Below are positions 24,245-24,464 of a stretch of 24,464 nucleotides of DNA, piece by piece. The stretch is taken from assembly GCA_964430305.1 (NCBI GenBank), contig CAYSEX010000034.1:1-24464 (forward strand). Direction: 5' to 3'. Every line of letters starts with the position of its first letter. Position 1 is the first letter of the stretch. The notes beneath the pieces are model-generated. The model made no database searches. It saw nothing but the letters and a program-made list of their open reading frames with translations, and was not told where the DNA came from. Position numbers and translations under genes: made by a program. This DNA comes from CAIZGX01 sp964430305 (GTDB lineage Bacteria > Bacteroidota > Bacteroidia > Flavobacteriales_D > Sanyastnellaceae).

Positions 24245-24464
24245 ATGAAATACTTATCACTTACCTTATTTCTTTTGCTGCCTTTCGGGTCAGCTTTTTC
24301 ACAATTAAAACCACTAACACTGGAAGAATCAGTCATAGGGCAATTCCGTCAGTTTTATCCGGAACAAAAAGCGGTGGTTTGGGTTCCCGAAACGGATACT
24401 TACGCATACATTGAAAATGCTGCTTGGTATTTAGCGAATCCTGCAAGTAAAGCACTTCCACAGC
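24245..24464 (+). CDS. N-terminus of a probable S9 family (DPP-IV-like) peptidase, cut by window edge
   Basis: The first 73 residues are visible from the ATG at 24245 to the window end. A signal peptide (MKYLSLTLFLLLPFGSAFSQ) is followed by LKPLTLEESVIGQF and later VVWVPETDTYAYIE. The LTLE-x-V-x-GQF opening is typical of Bacteroidota dipeptidyl-peptidase-IV-like serine peptidases, which start with a beta-propeller. The catalytic domain is outside the window, so the call rests on this short match. It begins 28 nt after the penicillin acylase stop, on the same strand. Confidence 0.65.
   Translation, partial: MKYLSLTLFLLLPFGSAFSQLKPLTLEESVIGQFRQFYPEQKAVVWVPETDTYAYIENAAWYLANPASKALPQ

Overview
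The window is an AT-rich, gene-dense stretch of a Bacteroidota chromosome, probably Flavobacteriales-like. It carries a type IX secretion (T9SS) substrate with a gliding-motility-type C-terminal sorting domain, a carboxypeptidase-regulatory/TonB-dependent receptor pair, several FKBP prolyl isomerases with export signals, and a K+-dependent membrane pyrophosphatase. Bacteroidota-type -7 boxes (TAnnTTTG) lie just upstream of many genes, and Shine-Dalgarno sequences are not evident. Two runs of exactly 100 N mark scaffold gaps, so this is a draft or metagenome assembly. I see no rRNA, tRNA, CRISPR array or insertion sequence, and no gene-free stretch longer than about 90 bases.

Layout, left to right. 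(1) 1-1261, minus: a cut-off GNAT acetyltransferase, a RES-domain toxin and its Xre/MbcA/ParS-type antitoxin. (2) 1350-5430, minus: fumarylacetoacetase (fahA) followed one base later by uvrA. (3) 5490-6638, plus: a membrane protein interrupted by the first N gap; its 3' end overlaps the next gene by 116 bp, tail to tail. (4) 6523-10783, minus: a compact three-gene unit of a small exported coiled-coil protein, a 1003-residue T9SS type-B-sorted surface protein and an FkbM methyltransferase. (5) 10871-15216, minus: two exported FKBP prolyl isomerases, preceded by a 920-residue protein that joins a complete membrane pyrophosphatase to a third FKBP of the same type. (6) 15266-17342: a CapA-like protein and a CDF metal transporter diverging from a 14-bp palindrome that holds a -7 box on each strand. 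(7) 17318-18682, minus: hisS. (8) 18756-24464, plus: a small carboxypeptidase-regulatory protein, a TonB-dependent receptor split by the second N gap, a penicillin-acylase-family Ntn hydrolase and the start of an S9/DPP-IV-like peptidase.

The most notable item is the pyrophosphatase-FKBP fusion. The last pyrophosphatase helix runs directly into an FkpA-like N-terminal segment and an FKBP catalytic domain. Pyrophosphatases of this fold end outside the cytoplasm, so the isomerase should face the periplasm, where the two stand-alone paralogues encoded next door are also expected to act. Second is the promoter pattern: at five starts the -7 box ends only 4-5 nt before the ATG, which predicts leaderless or nearly leaderless mRNAs, and at 16437-16450 two such boxes are fused back to back.
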